Shown piece after piece: positions 36,164-44,894 of a stretch of DNA of 64,000 nt (positions are counted from its first letter, which is position 1; each line of letters starts with the position of its first letter). The notes below the pieces were generated by a model. It was given only the letters and a program-made list of their open reading frames with translations, did no database searches and had not been told where the DNA came from. The DNA is from Blautia luti (lineage in GTDB: Bacteria > Bacillota > Clostridia > Lachnospirales > Lachnospiraceae), in NCBI RefSeq assembly GCF_033096465.1, contig NZ_AP028156.1, positions 3,056,501 to 3,120,500 of the forward strand, written 5' to 3'. Both the position numbers and the translations under genes were made by a program.

Positions 36164-37093
36164 TTATACAAATAATGGTGTAGAATAGTAACGGTCTCCT
36201 GAATCCGGGAGAAGTGCTACGATAGTCTTTCCTTTGTTTTCCGGTCTCTTTGCAAGCCGGATCGCTGCGTGGAGAGCCGCACCGGAGGAAATACCTACCA
36301 GGATACCTTCATGTTTTGCAATAAATTTACCTGCTGTAAATGCATCCTCGTTCTGTACAGGGATGATCTCGTCATATACGCTGGTGTTCAGTGCCTTCGG
36401 CACGAATCCTGCACCGATTCCCTGAATCTTATGCGGGCCGCTTTTTCCTTCGGAAAGTACCGGTGATGTGGCTGGTTCTACTGCTACTACTTTCACATCC
36501 GGATTCTGGGATTTCAGATATTCACCAACACCTGTGATTGTTCCGCCTGTACCAACACCGGCTACAAAGATATCTACCTGTCCGTCTGTATCTTTCCAGA
36601 TTTCCGGTCCTGTTGTTTTTCTGTGGATCGCCGGGTTCGCCGGGTTTTCAAACTGTCCCGGGATAAAGCTGTTTTCATATTCTTCTGCCAGTTCGTTAGC
36701 CTTGGCAATCGCTCCGTTCATACCTTTGGTTCCATCTGTAAGTACGATCTCTGCGCCGTATGCTTTCAGGATGTTTCTTCTCTCAACACTCATTGTTTCA
36801 GGCATGGTGAGGATTACTCTGTATCCTTTGATCGTTGCCAGAGATGCAAGACCGATTCCTGTGTTTCCGGATGTAGGCTCAATGATCACTGCGCCTGGTT
36901 TCAATACGCCTCTCTCCTCAGCATCCTCGATCATGCTCAGTGCGATACGATCCTTCGCACTTCCTGCCGGGTTAAAGTACTCAAGCTTTACCAGTACCTT
37001 AGCTTCCAGTCCAAGTTCTTTCTCAATATTTCCAACCTCAAGAAGAGGAGTATTTCCAACAAGTTCTGCTGCATTCTTATAAATTTTTCCCAT
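36164..37093 (-). CDS. cysK: Cysteine synthase A (O-acetylserine sulfhydrylase)
   Basis: CysK makes cysteine from O-acetylserine and sulfide using PLP. The 309 residues show the PLP lysine in [11 protein letters not shown], the [10 protein letters not shown] substrate loop, the phosphate-binding [10 protein letters not shown] and the SSGAA motif. Normal length. It follows the Rrf2-type regulator and has its own promoter (TTGACA, 17 bp, TATTAT). Confidence 0.96.
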   Translation of the reverse strand: MGKIYKNAAELVGNTPLLEVGNIEKELGLEAKVLVKLEYFNPAGSAKDRIALSMIEDAEERGVLKPGAVIIEPTSGNTGIGLASLATIKGYRVILTMPETMSVERRNILKAYGAEIVLTDGTKGMNGAIAKANELAEEYENSFIPGQFENPANPAIHRKTTGPEIWKDTDGQVDIFVAGVGTGGTITGVGEYLKSQNPDVKVVAVEPATSPVLSEGKSGPHKIQGIGAGFVPKALNTSVYDEIIPVQNEDAFTAGKFIAKHEGILVGISSGAALHAAIRLAKRPENKGKTIVALLPDSGDRYYSTPLFV

Positions 37094-37145
37094 GAGTTCG
37101 ACCTCCTATTTCATACTATATATATATGAATTATATGTTATATAC

Positions 37146-37174
37146 ATAATATGCTAAAACACACCTCTTGTCAA
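37146..37174 (-). promoter_or_regulatory. cysK promoter
   Basis: TTGACA (37169-37174), a 17-bp spacer and TATTAT (37146-37151). Alternating AT dyads (TATATA-rich, 37110-37145) fill the leader; the 11-bp motif seen at metY is not present here. Confidence 0.7.
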
Positions 37175-37175
37175 G

Positions 37176-37217
37176 AGAAAAAAATAAAAAAGAAGCATAT
37201 CACTTTCGCGATATGCC
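37176..37217 (-). terminator. Terminator after the Rrf2 gene
   Basis: GCATATC (37195-37201) pairs with GATATGC (37210-37216), followed on the minus strand by TTCTTTTTTATTTTTT. It overlaps the cysK promoter region, keeping regulator and cysK transcripts separate. Confidence 0.8.
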
Positions 37218-37258
37218 TCCCTCTTCCACGATTGATCATTGCCTCTTTGCCACATTGA

Positions 37259-37693
37259 TCAGATCACATAATCATTTCCCATCTGCTCATACCAGTCTTT
37301 CAGATCCTGGAGTGTCACTTTATCCAGCACTCCTTCAATGGCTTCATCCAGCATCTTCCACAGACGGAGGGTTACGCACTCTCCGGCTCTGCTACACTGA
37401 TTGGGGTCGTCCTCCAGACAGGCCACAGGTTTCATACTGCCTTCTGTCAGGCGCAGGATCGTGCCCACAGTATAAGTCTTCGGCTCTCTGGCCAGCATAT
37501 ATCCACCCTGGGCTCCCCGTAAGCTCTTTACATATCCTGCTTTCTTTAATGATGAAATGATCTGCTCCAGATATTTCTCTGAAATATCTTCCCTGGCTGC
37601 AATATCTTTGATCTTGACTAACTCACCTGTGTTATGCACAGCCAGATCCAGCATCAGTCTTAATGCATATCTTCCCTTGGTTGAAATCTGCAT
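37259..37693 (-). CDS. Rrf2-family regulator (IscR/CymR-like)
   Basis: The 144-residue regulator has the Rrf2 winged helix (MQISTKGRYALRLMLDLAVH; LRGAQGGYMLAREP). Three cysteines follow in CLEDDPNQCSRAGEC, spaced C-x7-C-x5-C, close to the iron-sulfur ligands of IscR (C-x5-C-x5-C). CymR-type cysteine repressors lack this triad, so a cluster-binding sensor is favoured. It is surrounded by cysK, mnmA and metY rather than iscS/iscU. Autoregulation through the shared promoter motif is likely. Confidence 0.88.
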   Translation of the reverse strand: MQISTKGRYALRLMLDLAVHNTGELVKIKDIAAREDISEKYLEQIISSLKKAGYVKSLRGAQGGYMLAREPKTYTVGTILRLTEGSMKPVACLEDDPNQCSRAGECVTLRLWKMLDEAIEGVLDKVTLQDLKDWYEQMGNDYVI

Positions 37694-37814
37694 GTGTTCA
37701 AAACCTCCTGTTTCTCAGTTTCTTTGTATGCTGCAGTCTCTCTTTCATGTATCTGCAATGGCCCCGCCCGCCTTCTCATGACAGAAGAAACTTAGATTTT
37801 TAATATTTTATTTT

Positions 37815-37844
37815 ATTATATAGTATTCCTAGTTGTTTAGTCAA
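37815..37844 (-). promoter_or_regulatory. Rrf2 regulator promoter with embedded motif
   Basis: TTGACT (37839-37844), an 18-bp spacer and TATAAT (37815-37820). The spacer contains ACTAGGAATAC (37823-37833), identical to the 11-mer in the metY promoter, which suggests autorepression. Confidence 0.65.
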
Positions 37845-37942
37845 GATGTTTTTCATATTCCCATGGGAATGCAAGGAAATAGTAGTTTCTTATATTCGTA
37901 TGTGCAAAAAAGAACCCTGCATACAGGATCCTTTTTTACTGT

Positions 37943-38371
37943 TTATTTTTCCAGTTCTTCTGTTGTAGTAAATACATTAAAACCGTTATTTTTAAGAACA
38001 CTTTCGGTCACTGTGATATCCTCGGAATGCAGGATTACAACAGGAATGAGGTCTTTTCTGTGGAAAGATGTGTAGATGTAGTCCAGACTTACATTGCTGT
38101 CAGCCAGAACTTTCAGAAGTTCATCCAGTCCGCCTACCTGGTCTTTCATATCTACTACGATGGCCTGTGTGATACGGTTCATATATCCACTCTTGTTCAA
38201 AATGAGCTCTGCTTTATCTGGATCATTGCAGATCATACGGAAAATTGCGAATTCCGGTGCATCGAAGCATGCGAAACCATAGATGTTAATATCATTATCT
38301 GTCAGCATGCCTGTCACTCTTTTCAGACTTCCCGCTTTGTTTTCTACGAATACAATGTTCTGTTTTATCAT
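37943..38371 (-). CDS. Tandem ACT-domain protein
   Basis: The 142-residue protein consists of two ACT domains (about 1-70 and 71-142), ligand-binding modules that usually sense amino acids. The opening IVFVENKAGSLKRVTGMLTDNDINI is a textbook ACT start. It has no catalytic part. Such free-standing ACT pairs are uncharacterised regulators in clostridia. It lies alone, between the Rrf2 regulator and nrdD. Confidence 0.85.
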   Translation of the reverse strand: MIKQNIVFVENKAGSLKRVTGMLTDNDINIYGFACFDAPEFAIFRMICNDPDKAELILNKSGYMNRITQAIVVDMKDQVGGLDELLKVLADSNVSLDYIYTSFHRKDLIPVVILHSEDITVTESVLKNNGFNVFTTTEELEK

Positions 38372-38456
38372 CTTTTTTCCTCCAGGTATTGCTTAAATTA
38401 ATTTTCTTTCTATATTATAACATCTTCTCCCGCAAATTTAAATCCCTGCCCACAAA

Positions 38457-38487
38457 CAGTTACTGTTCACTCCGTGCACAGTAACTA
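38457..38487. repeat. Palindromic intergenic element
   Basis: AGTTACTGT (38458-38466) and ACAGTAACT (38478-38486) are perfect inverted arms around an 11-nt loop. The 14-mer CAGTTACTGTTCAC that starts it recurs exactly at 60623-60636, suggesting a dispersed palindromic repeat. Confidence 0.45.
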
Positions 38488-38506
38488 ACCCAATTCTCAT
38501 CCACTG

Positions 38507-38536
38507 TAAAACGCCGGGAATACTCCCGGCGCTTTC
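38507..38536 (-). terminator. Terminator after second nrdD
   Basis: CGCCGGGA (38512-38519) pairs with TCCCGGCG (38524-38531), with TTTTAC on the minus strand side, 29 nt past the stop. Confidence 0.75.
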
Positions 38537-38564
38537 GTTATATTATACACTTATGATCCTGTAT

Positions 38565-40943
38565 TTACATTTCTTCATCCACATATTTCTGAATATTGGA
38601 CGCATTCACATATTTGGTAATATGTTCTCCCTCTGCGATGACCAGAGTAGGTGCCTGCATGATCCCGAACTGTTTCGCAAGTTCCGGATTCTTCTCTGCA
38701 TCCACGATTTCCAGTTCCTCGCCCTCAAGCATCTTCTTCGCCATTCTGCAGTTCGGGCAGGTGCTTGTGGTGAACAGATATTTATGCGCAGCTACCGGCT
38801 CGATCTTTACATCATCCTCAGTCATAGTCACCATACTTGTATGCACAGGACGGATCTTTTTCACATCTGAGTGCATCACATCATACAGAGTACGGTTCTT
38901 ATATTCCTGTGCCTTGCCATCGTTCCAGTTCTGTACAGGACGGTAATATCCGGTAATACGACTGTAGACCTCTGCCTTCTTTCCACATTTCGGACAGGTA
39001 AAATGTTCTCCGCTGATATAGCCATGTTCCCTGCATACGGAATAAGTAGGAGAAATGGTATAATACGGCAGCTTGTAATTCTCTGCGATCTTACGTACCA
39101 GTGCTGCAGCAGCCTTCCAATCCGGAAGCTTTTCGCCGATAAATGCATGGAATACCGTACCTGAAGTATAAAGAGTCTGCAGCTCATCCTGGATATCCAG
39201 GGCATCGAAAATATCTGTGGTATATTCTACCGGCAGGTGGGAGCTGTTTGTATAATACGGAGTATCTCCCTCTTTTCCTGCTGTACGGATATCCGGCCAG
39301 CGCTTCCTGTCATGTTTGGCCAGACGGTAAGCTGTAGATTCCGCAGGAGTTGCCTCCAGATTAAACAACTCACCCTCATATTCTTCCTGATAGTCAGACA
39401 GGCGCTCTCTCATATGCAGAAGAACCTCTTTGGTAAATTTCTGTGTTGCCTCATCAGACATATCTTTACCAAGCCAGCATGCATTCAGGCCCACTTCATT
39501 CATACCGACCAGACCGATGGTTGAGAAATGGTTGGAAAAGCTTCCCAGATATCTCTTGGTATACGGATACAGTCCCTCGTCCAGAAGCTTACCGATGACC
39601 TCTCTCTTAATATGAAGAGAACGTGCGGAAATATCCATCATGTGATCCAGACGTCTGTAGAATTCCTCCGGTGTTCTGGACAGATATGCGATCCTCGGCA
39701 TATTGATGGTCACAACTCCTACAGATCCGGTGCTCTCACCTGAACCGAAGAATCCGCCGCTCTTCTTACGGAGTTCACGAAGATCCAGACGCAAACGGCA
39801 GCACATGCTTCGGATATCACTTGGTTTCATATCGCTGTTAATATAATTGGAGAAATATGGCGTTCCGTATTTCGATGTCATTTCGAAGAGAAGACGGTTG
39901 TTCTCTGTATCAGACCAGTCGAACTCTTTCGTAATGGAATAAGTCGGGATCGGATACTGGAATCCTCTTCCGTTGGCATCTCCCTCGATCATGGTCTCGA
40001 TGAATGCCTTGTTGATCATATCCATCTCTTTCTTGCAGTCTTTGTACTTGAAGTCCATATTCTTACCGCCAACGATAGCCGGCAGCTCTGCAAGGTCATC
40101 CGGAACAGTCCAGTCCAGGGTGATGTTGGAGAATGGTGCCTGTGTTCCCCATCTGCTCGGTGTATTTACACCGTAGATAAAGGATTCAATACACTTCTTC
40201 ACTTCCGGATAAGTCAGGCTATCTGCCTTTACAAAAGGCGCCAGATATGTGTCAAAGGAGGAAAAAGCCTGTGCGCCTGCCCATTCATTCTGCATGATCC
40301 CCAGGAAATTTACCATCTGATTGCACAGAACGCTCAGATGTTTCGCAGGAGAAGAAGTGATCTTTCCCTCAATGCCTCCAAGACCTTCCTGGATTAGCTG
40401 TTTCAGGGACCACCCTGCACAGTATCCTGTAAGCATGGACAGATCATGGATGTGGATATCTGCATTTCTGTGTGCTTCTGCGATCTCATTATCATAGATC
40501 TCAGATAGCCAGTAGTTGGCTGTTACTGCACCTGAATTACTCAGGATCAGGCCGCCTACGGAATAGGTTACTGTAGAGTTCTCCTTTACACGCCAGTCTT
40601 CTACTTTAACATAGCTGTTTACGATTTCTTTATAATCAAGAATGGTAGATTTCATGTTGCGGACTTTCTCTCTCTGCTTGCGGTAAAGAATATAAGCCTT
40701 CGCCACGTCAGCGTATCCTGCCTGGATCAGTACGTTCTCCACACTGTCCTGGATTTCTTCAACAGTAATCTTATTCTCTTTGATCTTATTCTGAAAATCT
40801 GATGTTACACGAAGTCCAAGAAGATCGATCATATCATTGCTGTAATTTTTATCCTTCGCATCAAATGCTTTATGAATGGCTGACGTGATCTTACTTAGTT
40901 TAAACTCGTCCAGTTCGCCATCTCTTTTTACTACCTGAAACAT
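38565..40943 (-). CDS. nrdD: Anaerobic ribonucleotide reductase with fused glutaredoxin-like domain
   Basis: This is a second class III ribonucleotide reductase of 792 residues. It has an ATP-cone (about 1-95), the reductase barrel, a zinc site (CREHGYISGEHFTCPKCG), the radical glycine in RITGYYRPVQNWN, and then a C-terminal domain of about 75 residues with the redox motif TSTCPNCRM, the cis-proline region APTLV and a glutaredoxin-type end. The fusion implies reduction by an internal thioredoxin/glutaredoxin-like unit rather than formate. The frame is open 49 codons upstream, but the conserved MFQVVKRDG and a GGGGG site mark the start at 40943. Two strong NrdR boxes lie upstream; no nrdG is adjacent. 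Confidence 0.94.
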   Translation of the reverse strand: MFQVVKRDGELDEFKLSKITSAIHKAFDAKDKNYSNDMIDLLGLRVTSDFQNKIKENKITVEEIQDSVENVLIQAGYADVAKAYILYRKQREKVRNMKSTILDYKEIVNSYVKVEDWRVKENSTVTYSVGGLILSNSGAVTANYWLSEIYDNEIAEAHRNADIHIHDLSMLTGYCAGWSLKQLIQEGLGGIEGKITSSPAKHLSVLCNQMVNFLGIMQNEWAGAQAFSSFDTYLAPFVKADSLTYPEVKKCIESFIYGVNTPSRWGTQAPFSNITLDWTVPDDLAELPAIVGGKNMDFKYKDCKKEMDMINKAFIETMIEGDANGRGFQYPIPTYSITKEFDWSDTENNRLLFEMTSKYGTPYFSNYINSDMKPSDIRSMCCRLRLDLRELRKKSGGFFGSGESTGSVGVVTINMPRIAYLSRTPEEFYRRLDHMMDISARSLHIKREVIGKLLDEGLYPYTKRYLGSFSNHFSTIGLVGMNEVGLNACWLGKDMSDEATQKFTKEVLLHMRERLSDYQEEYEGELFNLEATPAESTAYRLAKHDRKRWPDIRTAGKEGDTPYYTNSSHLPVEYTTDIFDALDIQDELQTLYTSGTVFHAFIGEKLPDWKAAAALVRKIAENYKLPYYTISPTYSVCREHGYISGEHFTCPKCGKKAEVYSRITGYYRPVQNWNDGKAQEYKNRTLYDVMHSDVKKIRPVHTSMVTMTEDDVKIEPVAAHKYLFTTSTCPNCRMAKKMLEGEELEIVDAEKNPELAKQFGIMQAPTLVIAEGEHITKYVNASNIQKYVDEEM

Positions 40944-41062
40944 AATTAATGCCCCCATCTTCTCTTGTTTGCAGCGGCTTTTGTTCCCGCTGTTTTCTTC
41001 TCGTCTTTTCAAACGCTGTAGGTCTATTGTATCAGAGTCTCTCTCTTCCGTCAACAGCAAAA

Positions 41063-41112
41063 ACACCATATATTGTATCCTTATTTGCATGTAAGAACAC
41101 TATATGGTGTTT
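41063..41112 (-). promoter_or_regulatory. Paired NrdR boxes upstream of second nrdD
   Basis: ACACCATATATTGTAT (41063-41078) and ACACTATATGGTGTTT (41097-41112) closely match the NrdR consensus and are 34 bp apart, about three helical turns, the usual arrangement for cooperative NrdR binding. Confidence 0.8.
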
Positions 41113-41127
41113 ATCATTTATTTTTCT

Positions 41128-42363
41128 CTATACAACTTTCCCGTAGATCTCCCGTGGAACCCTTGCTTTTACAAGGATTCCGGTCTCTGTATATTCTTCT
41201 GAGAGCAACTGTCCGTATTCGCGGATCAGCTGAATTTTGCCCGCTTCCTGATAGGGAAAAATCCGTTCCATATAAATCTGATCCTCTGCCAGAAGTCTCG
41301 CCAGAAGTTCTCCCAGTTCCTCCAGCCCCTGTCCTGTTCTGGCTGAGATCTTCAGGGAATAATCCGACTTGAAATCACGGAGCACGCAGGCTCCCGGTAC
41401 ATCCTGTTTATTAAACAGTGTAATGATCTTCTTTCCCATTACCCCCAGTTCACGAAGGGTCTCGTATACCACATGCATCTGCATTTCGGCCTGGGGATTG
41501 GATGAATCTACCACATGGATAATGTAATCTGCATATTTCGCCTCTTCCAGGGTACTTTTGAACGCCTCAATAAGATGATGGGGCAGCTTATGGATGAAAC
41601 CTACTGTGTCTGTAAGCAGGATCTGCTGTCCATCCTGAAGGTTCAGAAGCCTTGTAGTAGGATCCAGCGTTGCAAACAGCTTGTCCTCAGAAAGCACTTC
41701 CGACCCTGTAAGCTTATTCAGCAGCGTGGATTTCCCTGCATTGGTATAGCCTACGATAGCTACAGTTTTCATATTCCCTCTGGCGCGGCCTGAACGGATC
41801 AGTTCCCTGTGTTTCTCTACCTGGACAAGTTCCTGCTTCAGTGCGGAAATCCTGGTACGGATCAGCCTTCGGTCAGTCTCCAGTTTCTTCTCTCCGGGGC
41901 CTCTGGTTCCGATACCGCCGCCCAGACGGGACAAAGATTCCCTCAGACCAACCAGACGCGCTGCCCGATAACGCAACTGAGCCAGTTCTACCTGAATCTT
42001 GCCTTCACTGGTCACAGCTCTTGCGGCAAAAATATCCAGGATCAGAAGAGTTCTGTCCATTACCTTACAGTCCAGCTCCCGTTCCAGATTATTCAGCTGT
42101 GCAGGCGAAAGCTCATCGTCACAGATCACGCCTGTGGCATTCAGGGCATATACCAGGGCCCGTACTTCTTCGATCTTCCCTTTTCCAATATAGGTTCCCG
42201 GATGCACGGCCTCCCGGTTCTGGATCACCTTGCCCACCGTGACAGCCCCTGCTGTAGATGCAAGTTCCTCCAGTTCATCCAGGGAAACTTCCACATTCTC
42301 ATCTGCTGCAGTCTGTACACCGATCAGGATCACCCGCTCCTCTAATCTGCCAAATTCTTCCAT
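41128..42363 (-). CDS. hflX: GTPase HflX
   Basis: HflX is a ribosome-splitting GTPase that rescues stalled ribosomes after heat or antibiotic stress. The 411 residues contain the N-terminal HflX domain with a glycine-rich linker (RLGGGIGTRGPGEKKLE), G1 GYTNAGKST, G3 DTVGFI and G4 NKQD. Start ATG at 42363, 9 nt after the TPR lipoprotein stop. It ends the minus-strand block starting at rho. Confidence 0.96.
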   Translation of the reverse strand: MEEFGRLEERVILIGVQTAADENVEVSLDELEELASTAGAVTVGKVIQNREAVHPGTYIGKGKIEEVRALVYALNATGVICDDELSPAQLNNLERELDCKVMDRTLLILDIFAARAVTSEGKIQVELAQLRYRAARLVGLRESLSRLGGGIGTRGPGEKKLETDRRLIRTRISALKQELVQVEKHRELIRSGRARGNMKTVAIVGYTNAGKSTLLNKLTGSEVLSEDKLFATLDPTTRLLNLQDGQQILLTDTVGFIHKLPHHLIEAFKSTLEEAKYADYIIHVVDSSNPQAEMQMHVVYETLRELGVMGKKIITLFNKQDVPGACVLRDFKSDYSLKISARTGQGLEELGELLARLLAEDQIYMERIFPYQEAGKIQLIREYGQLLSEEYTETGILVKARVPREIYGKVV

Positions 42364-42372
42364 AGATACTCC

Positions 42373-43422
42373 TTATCCTACACGTGATCGTAAAAATGCC
42401 CGTTCTTTTTTGGCAGTCTTATCGTCCGGATACATTTCCAGATATTCTTCTGCTTTCTGCAATGCAGTAGTAAAGTCAAGCTTTTTCTCATAAACTACCA
42501 TTTCATTGAACAGCAGACTCTGCAGTGTTTCATCATCTGCTGAAGAAAGACCTGTCGTTATATTGGCAAGTGCACTGTCGTAATCACCGTCTTCTATGTC
42601 ACACAATGCCAGACCGTTATATCCTTTGGCACCTTTTTCTTCTTTAAAGACATACGCCTGGAACTGCTGTCTGGCACTGGTTGTATCTTTCTGTGCCATA
42701 TACACCATTCCCTGAAGCAGAAGCGCTTCCGTATTTCCTCCATCAGCAGCCTGTGTCAGTTCAGACAAGGCATTCTCATAATCGTCCATATAATAATAGA
42801 CCCTGCCTCTGTCGCAATGATCCTGGGCATTCTTTGCCTCAGATGCCAGGGCTGCCTCCAGATATCTGGTTCCGTCTGCTTCCATATCTTTGTCCAGATA
42901 AACACCGTAAATCCGAAGTGCCATATCATAGGTTGCATCTTCTCCGTATGCCTGCTCGAAATCCGCAGATGCCTCCTCATAGGAATCCATGGCAAGAGCC
43001 ACCTTACCTGTGAGGAAATACAGATCTGCATCCATATCATAGGATTCTGCTATGCTCTGACAGTCTGCCATAGCTTCATCGTAAGCTTTCGTCTTCAGAT
43101 AAGCTGCCGCACGGTATGACAGGATATCTTTCTTCAGTGCCTTGCCCACTTTATCACTGTTCAGCGCATGATTAAAATCCTCAATAGCCTGCTCATAATT
43201 TCCCAGGCGCAGATTGGCTACCCCGGCCCCCCTGTAGGACTGGGCCAGTTTTACCCCTGCTGAAATAGCTGCCTCATATTCCTGCAGTGCAGCATCGAAA
43301 TTCTCTGCTTCCAGATCCTGGGCTGCCTGTTCATAGTTTTTCATTTCTTCTGATCCACAGCCTGCGAATGCTGTCATTCCCAGACCTACTGCCAGAATCC
43401 ATGCTGTCTTTCTGTTTCTCAT
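42373..43422 (-). CDS. Tetratricopeptide-repeat lipoprotein
   Basis: The 349-residue exported lipoprotein has a signal peptide ending in the lipobox FAGC (Cys about 22), then a chain of about eight TPR-like helical hairpins with recurring YEQA/YDEA patterns (about 30-345). TPR arrays bind other proteins; the partner is unknown. It lies between glmM and hflX and may be co-transcribed with them. Lgt at 1.5 kb would modify it. Confidence 0.85.
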   Translation of the reverse strand: MRNRKTAWILAVGLGMTAFAGCGSEEMKNYEQAAQDLEAENFDAALQEYEAAISAGVKLAQSYRGAGVANLRLGNYEQAIEDFNHALNSDKVGKALKKDILSYRAAAYLKTKAYDEAMADCQSIAESYDMDADLYFLTGKVALAMDSYEEASADFEQAYGEDATYDMALRIYGVYLDKDMEADGTRYLEAALASEAKNAQDHCDRGRVYYYMDDYENALSELTQAADGGNTEALLLQGMVYMAQKDTTSARQQFQAYVFKEEKGAKGYNGLALCDIEDGDYDSALANITTGLSSADDETLQSLLFNEMVVYEKKLDFTTALQKAEEYLEMYPDDKTAKKERAFLRSRVG

Positions 43423-43440
43423 AAAATTCCCTTACCAGTT

Positions 43441-44787
43441 TTATTCAACGATCAGACCTTCCGCTTCCATTACGCGGACTACCTGTTCTACGTTCTCACG
43501 GCAGATCTCATCTGTTCCGGCTTCTACCATTACACGGATGAGCGGTTCTGTTCCGCTTTCACGGACAAGAATACGTCCATCCTCTCCCAGTGCCTTCGCA
43601 ACTGCTTCTACTGCTTCCACTACCTTCGGATTCTCTCTGGCAGTTTTTTTGTCAGCTACACGGACATTTCTGAGGAGCTGTGGATATACTTTCATTTCTT
43701 TTGCCAGATCACAGAGAGTTGCCTTTTTCTCCACACATGCTTCCATTACCATAAGAGAAGTAAGAATTCCGTCTCCTGTAGCAGCATAACGGCTGAAAAT
43801 GATATGTCCGGACTGCTCTCCGCCCAGGCTGTAACCATTCTCCATCATGTTCTCTGCCACATATTTGTCCCCTACTGCTGTCTGCTCATAATTCATATTC
43901 TCTCTTTCCAGGGATTTATACAGACCCAGGTTGGACATTACAGTAGTTACTACTGTATTTCCGTTTAATCTTCCCTGTTCCTTCAGGTATTTGCCGCAGA
44001 CGTACATGATCTTGTCACCGTCGATCATATTTCCCTTATGGTCTACAGCAATACAGCGGTCTGCATCGCCGTCATAGGCAAAACCGATATCCAGCCCGTT
44101 TTCAACTACATATTTCTGCAGAACTTCAATGTGTGTAGATCCGCAGTTTGTATTGATATTGGTGCCGTCCGGCTGGTTGTTGATCACATAGGTCTTCGCC
44201 TGAAGTGCATCGAATACACTCTTGGCAATCGCTGAAGAACTTCCGTTGGCACAGTCAAGTCCCACCTTAATTCCCTTGAAATCCCGGCTGGGAATGGAGA
44301 TCAGATGTCCGATATAACGGTTTCTGCCTGATGCAAAATCAATGGTACGTCCCACATCTTCTCTGGTAGCCAGAGGCAGCTCTTCCAGCTCTCCGTCCAG
44401 ATATGCTTCGATCCTTGCCTCTACTTCCGCTTCGATCTTCTGTCCGTTTCCGTTCAGAAGCTTGATCCCATTGTCATAAAACGGATTGTGGCTTGCGGAG
44501 ATCATGATACCACAGTCAAAATCCTCTGTTCGTACTGCATAGGAAACACTTGGTGTTGTAGTTACATGAAGAAGATATGCGTCTGCTCCTGATGCAGTCA
44601 GTCCTGCTACCAGCGCATATTCAAACATATAGCTGCTTCTGCGGGTATCTTTTCCAATGACGATCTTCGCCTTATGGTCTCTTCCATAATACCATCCTAC
44701 ATAACGTCCCACTTTAAATGCATGATTTACTGTAAGCTTTACATTGGCTTCTCCACGGAAACCGTCTGTTCCGAAATATTTTCCCAT
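43441..44787 (-). CDS. glmM: Phosphoglucosamine mutase
   Basis: GlmM converts glucosamine 6-phosphate to the 1-phosphate for UDP-GlcNAc and wall synthesis. The 448 residues have the N-terminal GTDGFRG, the phosphoserine loop MISASHNP (about 100), the metal loop DGDADRC and the C-terminal phosphate-binding RESGTEPLIRVM. Start ATG at 44787. A hairpin (44828-44856) lies between prfA and this gene. Confidence 0.97.
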   Translation of the reverse strand: MGKYFGTDGFRGEANVKLTVNHAFKVGRYVGWYYGRDHKAKIVIGKDTRRSSYMFEYALVAGLTASGADAYLLHVTTTPSVSYAVRTEDFDCGIMISASHNPFYDNGIKLLNGNGQKIEAEVEARIEAYLDGELEELPLATREDVGRTIDFASGRNRYIGHLISIPSRDFKGIKVGLDCANGSSSAIAKSVFDALQAKTYVINNQPDGTNINTNCGSTHIEVLQKYVVENGLDIGFAYDGDADRCIAVDHKGNMIDGDKIMYVCGKYLKEQGRLNGNTVVTTVMSNLGLYKSLERENMNYEQTAVGDKYVAENMMENGYSLGGEQSGHIIFSRYAATGDGILTSLMVMEACVEKKATLCDLAKEMKVYPQLLRNVRVADKKTARENPKVVEAVEAVAKALGEDGRILVRESGTEPLIRVMVEAGTDEICRENVEQVVRVMEAEGLIVE

Positions 44788-44827
44788 AGCGATTCTCCTT
44801 TTATGCTTTACTCAACATCCTGTTTCT

Positions 44828-44856
44828 GTCCGGATATCTGCTGACTGCTTCCGGAC
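44828..44856 (-). other. Stem-loop between prfA and glmM
   Basis: GTCCGGA (44828-44834) pairs with TCCGGAC (44850-44856) around a 15-nt loop. There is no minus-strand T-run. It might weaken readthrough or mark an RNA processing site. Confidence 0.35.
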
Positions 44857-44894
44857 GGTTTTCACACTTTCTGCAGACATCAGCATAACATATT

